Both the position numbers and the translations under genes were made by a program. Positions 62,702 through 64,000 of a DNA stretch of 64,000 nucleotides are shown piece after piece. Below the pieces are notes generated by a model. The model did no database searches. It saw only the letters and a program-made list of their open reading frames with translations, and was not told the DNA's origin. Numbering within the stretch: position 1 is the first letter of the stretch; each line of letters opens with the position of its first letter. This DNA is from JACVRW01 sp963751835 (GTDB lineage: Bacteria > Actinomycetota > Thermoleophilia > Solirubrobacterales > Thermoleophilaceae), in assembly GCA_963751835.1 (NCBI GenBank), contig CAVVWD010000014.1, positions 124,001-188,000 of the forward strand, written 5' to 3'.

Positions 62702-64000
62702 CTAGCGCGCGTGTCCCGTCAGCGACCAGCTGAAGGGCGTGCGGGTCTCGGCCGGCGCGAGGCCGTCCGGTCGCCTCCCGCGCCGGACGAACACCGTCGG
62801 CGCCGGTGGGGCAATCGCGAGCTCGCCCCGCACGCGGCCGAGTCCCTCCTCGCGCCAGCGCTCCGACAGCCCGACCACGAGCAGCGCGGCTCCCTCGGCG
62901 AGTGCCGCGATGCCCTCCCGGCCGGGGCTCGCGAGCAACGGCTCGGCGACGATGCCGGCGGTGCGCTGGACGATCAGCGAGGCGTCGGCGAGCAGCCGGC
63001 TCGCGTCGCGTGCCTCTTCGCCGCCGTCGGCTGCGGACCCGATCAGCCGCAGCCGGGCGTCTGTGGCGCGGGCAACCCAAGCGCCGAGCCTGAGCGCCGC
63101 CCAGTCGTGCGCTCCGGCGCCGAACGGCACCACCACGGGCCCCTCACGAAGCGAGCCGCCTGCCTCCGCAAGCAGGGCCACGTCGCAGGGCGCCTGCTCG
63201 AGGACCACGCGCGCGTCGCCGTCCAGCGGCGACGATCCAGCATCCATCAGGAGCAGGTCGACGTTCTCCTGGCCGGTGAGCCGCACGATGTCCTCGCCGC
63301 GCCGGGGCGAGGAGAACGCCGCGGTCCTGGCGGCGTGCCCGGCGGCCAGCAGCTGGTCGCGGCGCTCGGCAAGAGCCGCGGTGGCGGCAGCCAGCTCCGC
63401 CGGCGGGACGACGCCCGCGACGATCAGCTCGTGAGGGGACTCCGAGGCCGCGAGCGGCTCGGCGAGGCGAAGCAGCGGGTCGAGGCCGGGCAGCGCCCGC
63501 GGCACGATCAAGAGCGCGCGTTCCGTCACCGGCGCATCGGGCGCCGCCGCCTCCCGCGGCGTGCCATCGGCCAGGTCGAGCGCCGGGTCCTGGCGCAGGA
63601 TCGCCTGCTCGAGCCGCTTCAGCTCCTCGCTCGGCTCGAGGCCGAGCTCCTCCGAGAGCTCGCGCCGAGCCACGCGGTAGGCGTCGAGGGCCTCGGCCTG
63701 GCGGGCCGAGCGGTAGAGGGCGAGCATGAGCTGGAACCGCAGCCGCTCCCGCAGCGGGTTTCGGACGATCAGCGCCTCGACCTCGCCGACCAGCTCGGCG
63801 TCGCGCCCGACTGCCAGGTCGGCATCGATCCGCTGCTCGAGGACGGCCATCCGGAGCTCCTCGAGCCTGGCGATCTCGGGCTGGGCGAACGGCTCGTAAG
63901 CCAGGTCCGCGAGCGGCGGCCCACGCCAGAGTGCAAGCGCATCGCGAAGCTTGCGCGCCGCCCTGTGCGGATCGGTCCGTCGCGCCTCGCCCGCCAGCTG
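62702..64000 (-). CDS. BTAD-domain regulator with USP-like C-terminus (partial)
   Basis: The frame is open to the right edge, so the N-terminus (probably a winged helix of the SARP/AfsR type) is missing. Visible: the TPR-like BTAD domain (RKLRDALALWRGPPLADLAY; RNPLRERLRFQLMLALYRSA; LSEELGLEPSEELKRLEQAI), then two UspA/KdpD-like alpha/beta modules (ALLIVPRALPGLDPLLRLAE; REGPVVVPFGAGAHDWAALR). BTAD proteins activate transcription, often of secondary metabolism. The stress-protein-like tail is unusual and may sense a ligand or nucleotide. Upstream on the strand of the tail-anchored protein and kinase genes. Confidence 0.8.
   Translation of the reverse strand, partial: QLAGEARRTDPHRAARKLRDALALWRGPPLADLAYEPFAQPEIARLEELRMAVLEQRIDADLAVGRDAELVGEVEALIVRNPLRERLRFQLMLALYRSARQAEALDAYRVARRELSEELGLEPSEELKRLEQAILRQDPALDLADGTPREAAAPDAPVTERALLIVPRALPGLDPLLRLAEPLAASESPHELIVAGVVPPAELAAATAALAERRDQLLAAGHAARTAAFSSPRRGEDIVRLTGQENVDLLLMDAGSSPLDGDARVVLEQAPCDVALLAEAGGSLREGPVVVPFGAGAHDWAALRLGAWVARATDARLRLIGSAADGGEEARDASRLLADASLIVQRTAGIVAEPLLASPGREGIAALAEGAALLVVGLSERWREEGLGRVRGELAIAPPAPTVFVRRGRRPDGLAPAETRTPFSWSLTGHAR

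Noticed and set aside
1..64000. CRISPR arrays, rRNA, tRNA genes, phage structural genes
   Set aside because: None recognised on reading; a tRNA or Rfam scan was not possible, so small RNA genes cannot be excluded.

Overview
The window is high-GC bacterial DNA with dense, often overlapping genes, GTG/ATG starts and typical actinobacterial content: ROK-controlled sugar importer, large LuxR-type ATPase regulators, BTAD regulator, STPK, WS/DGAT acyltransferase, manganese catalase. From gene style I infer a member of the Thermoleophilia (Solirubrobacterales or relatives). This is inference; no ribosomal or other marker gene is present.

Layout. 1-2.1 kb: a secreted LamG protein with Ig-like repeats, cut by the left edge and frameshifted. 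2.2-7.9 kb: a methyltransferase remnant, a NarL-type response regulator facing its histidine kinase tail to tail, and a MacB/FtsX-like ABC exporter coupled to the kinase. 8.1-12.1 kb: a small secreted tail-anchored protein, a ScyD/ScyE-like propeller, an AdoMet-decarboxylase-like protein coupled to a membrane protein, and a large polytopic membrane protein. 12.1-18.8 kb: vapBC, a P1 (S58) peptidase, a stray WS/DGAT tail, a P-loop protein, two TetR-family regulators with divergent partners, small membrane proteins. 18.8-25 kb: intergenic repeat copy A, an ABC-2 exporter, an OmpR-type regulator facing its kinase, a family II pyrophosphatase. 25.1-29.1 kb: manganese catalase, a ferritin-like protein, a PolX homologue with a decayed polymerase domain, and an enoyl-CoA hydratase. 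29.1-33 kb: gene remnants and a badly frameshifted secreted M14 carboxypeptidase. 33-44.4 kb: regulators (hydrolase-LuxR fusion, sensorless kinase, LuxR ATPase), cupin, VOC, SHOCT and LVIVD proteins, WS/DGAT. 44.4-50.5 kb: a sugar ABC importer with an oxidoreductase, divergent from a ROK regulator. 50.5-58.8 kb: repeat copy B, a LuxR ATPase, a PadR-ATPase-FtsX operon with a clear promoter/operator, an IS481-type insertion sequence, repeat copy C and an SRAP remnant. 58.9-64 kb: a kinase-propeller-binding-protein fusion, a second tail-anchored small protein, and a BTAD regulator cut by the right edge.

The most novel item is a family of about 280-390 bp intergenic repeats, present three times. 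It has related inverted ends, and copy B is bracketed by a 12-bp direct repeat, which points to a non-autonomous mobile element. Other notable points are an IS whose transposase stop codon comes from its CTAG target duplication, a shared C-terminal tail motif in two secreted proteins, 11-bp-spaced direct repeats suggesting an OmpR-type regulon, and a leaderless PadR promoter inside a perfect inverted repeat.

Caution: several genes keep recognisable protein sequence across many frame changes (4.8-7.2, 29-33, 40.5-42, 58.5-61.5 kb; single events at about 21.11, 36.60 and 55.61 kb). This may be uneven sequence quality rather than true gene decay.
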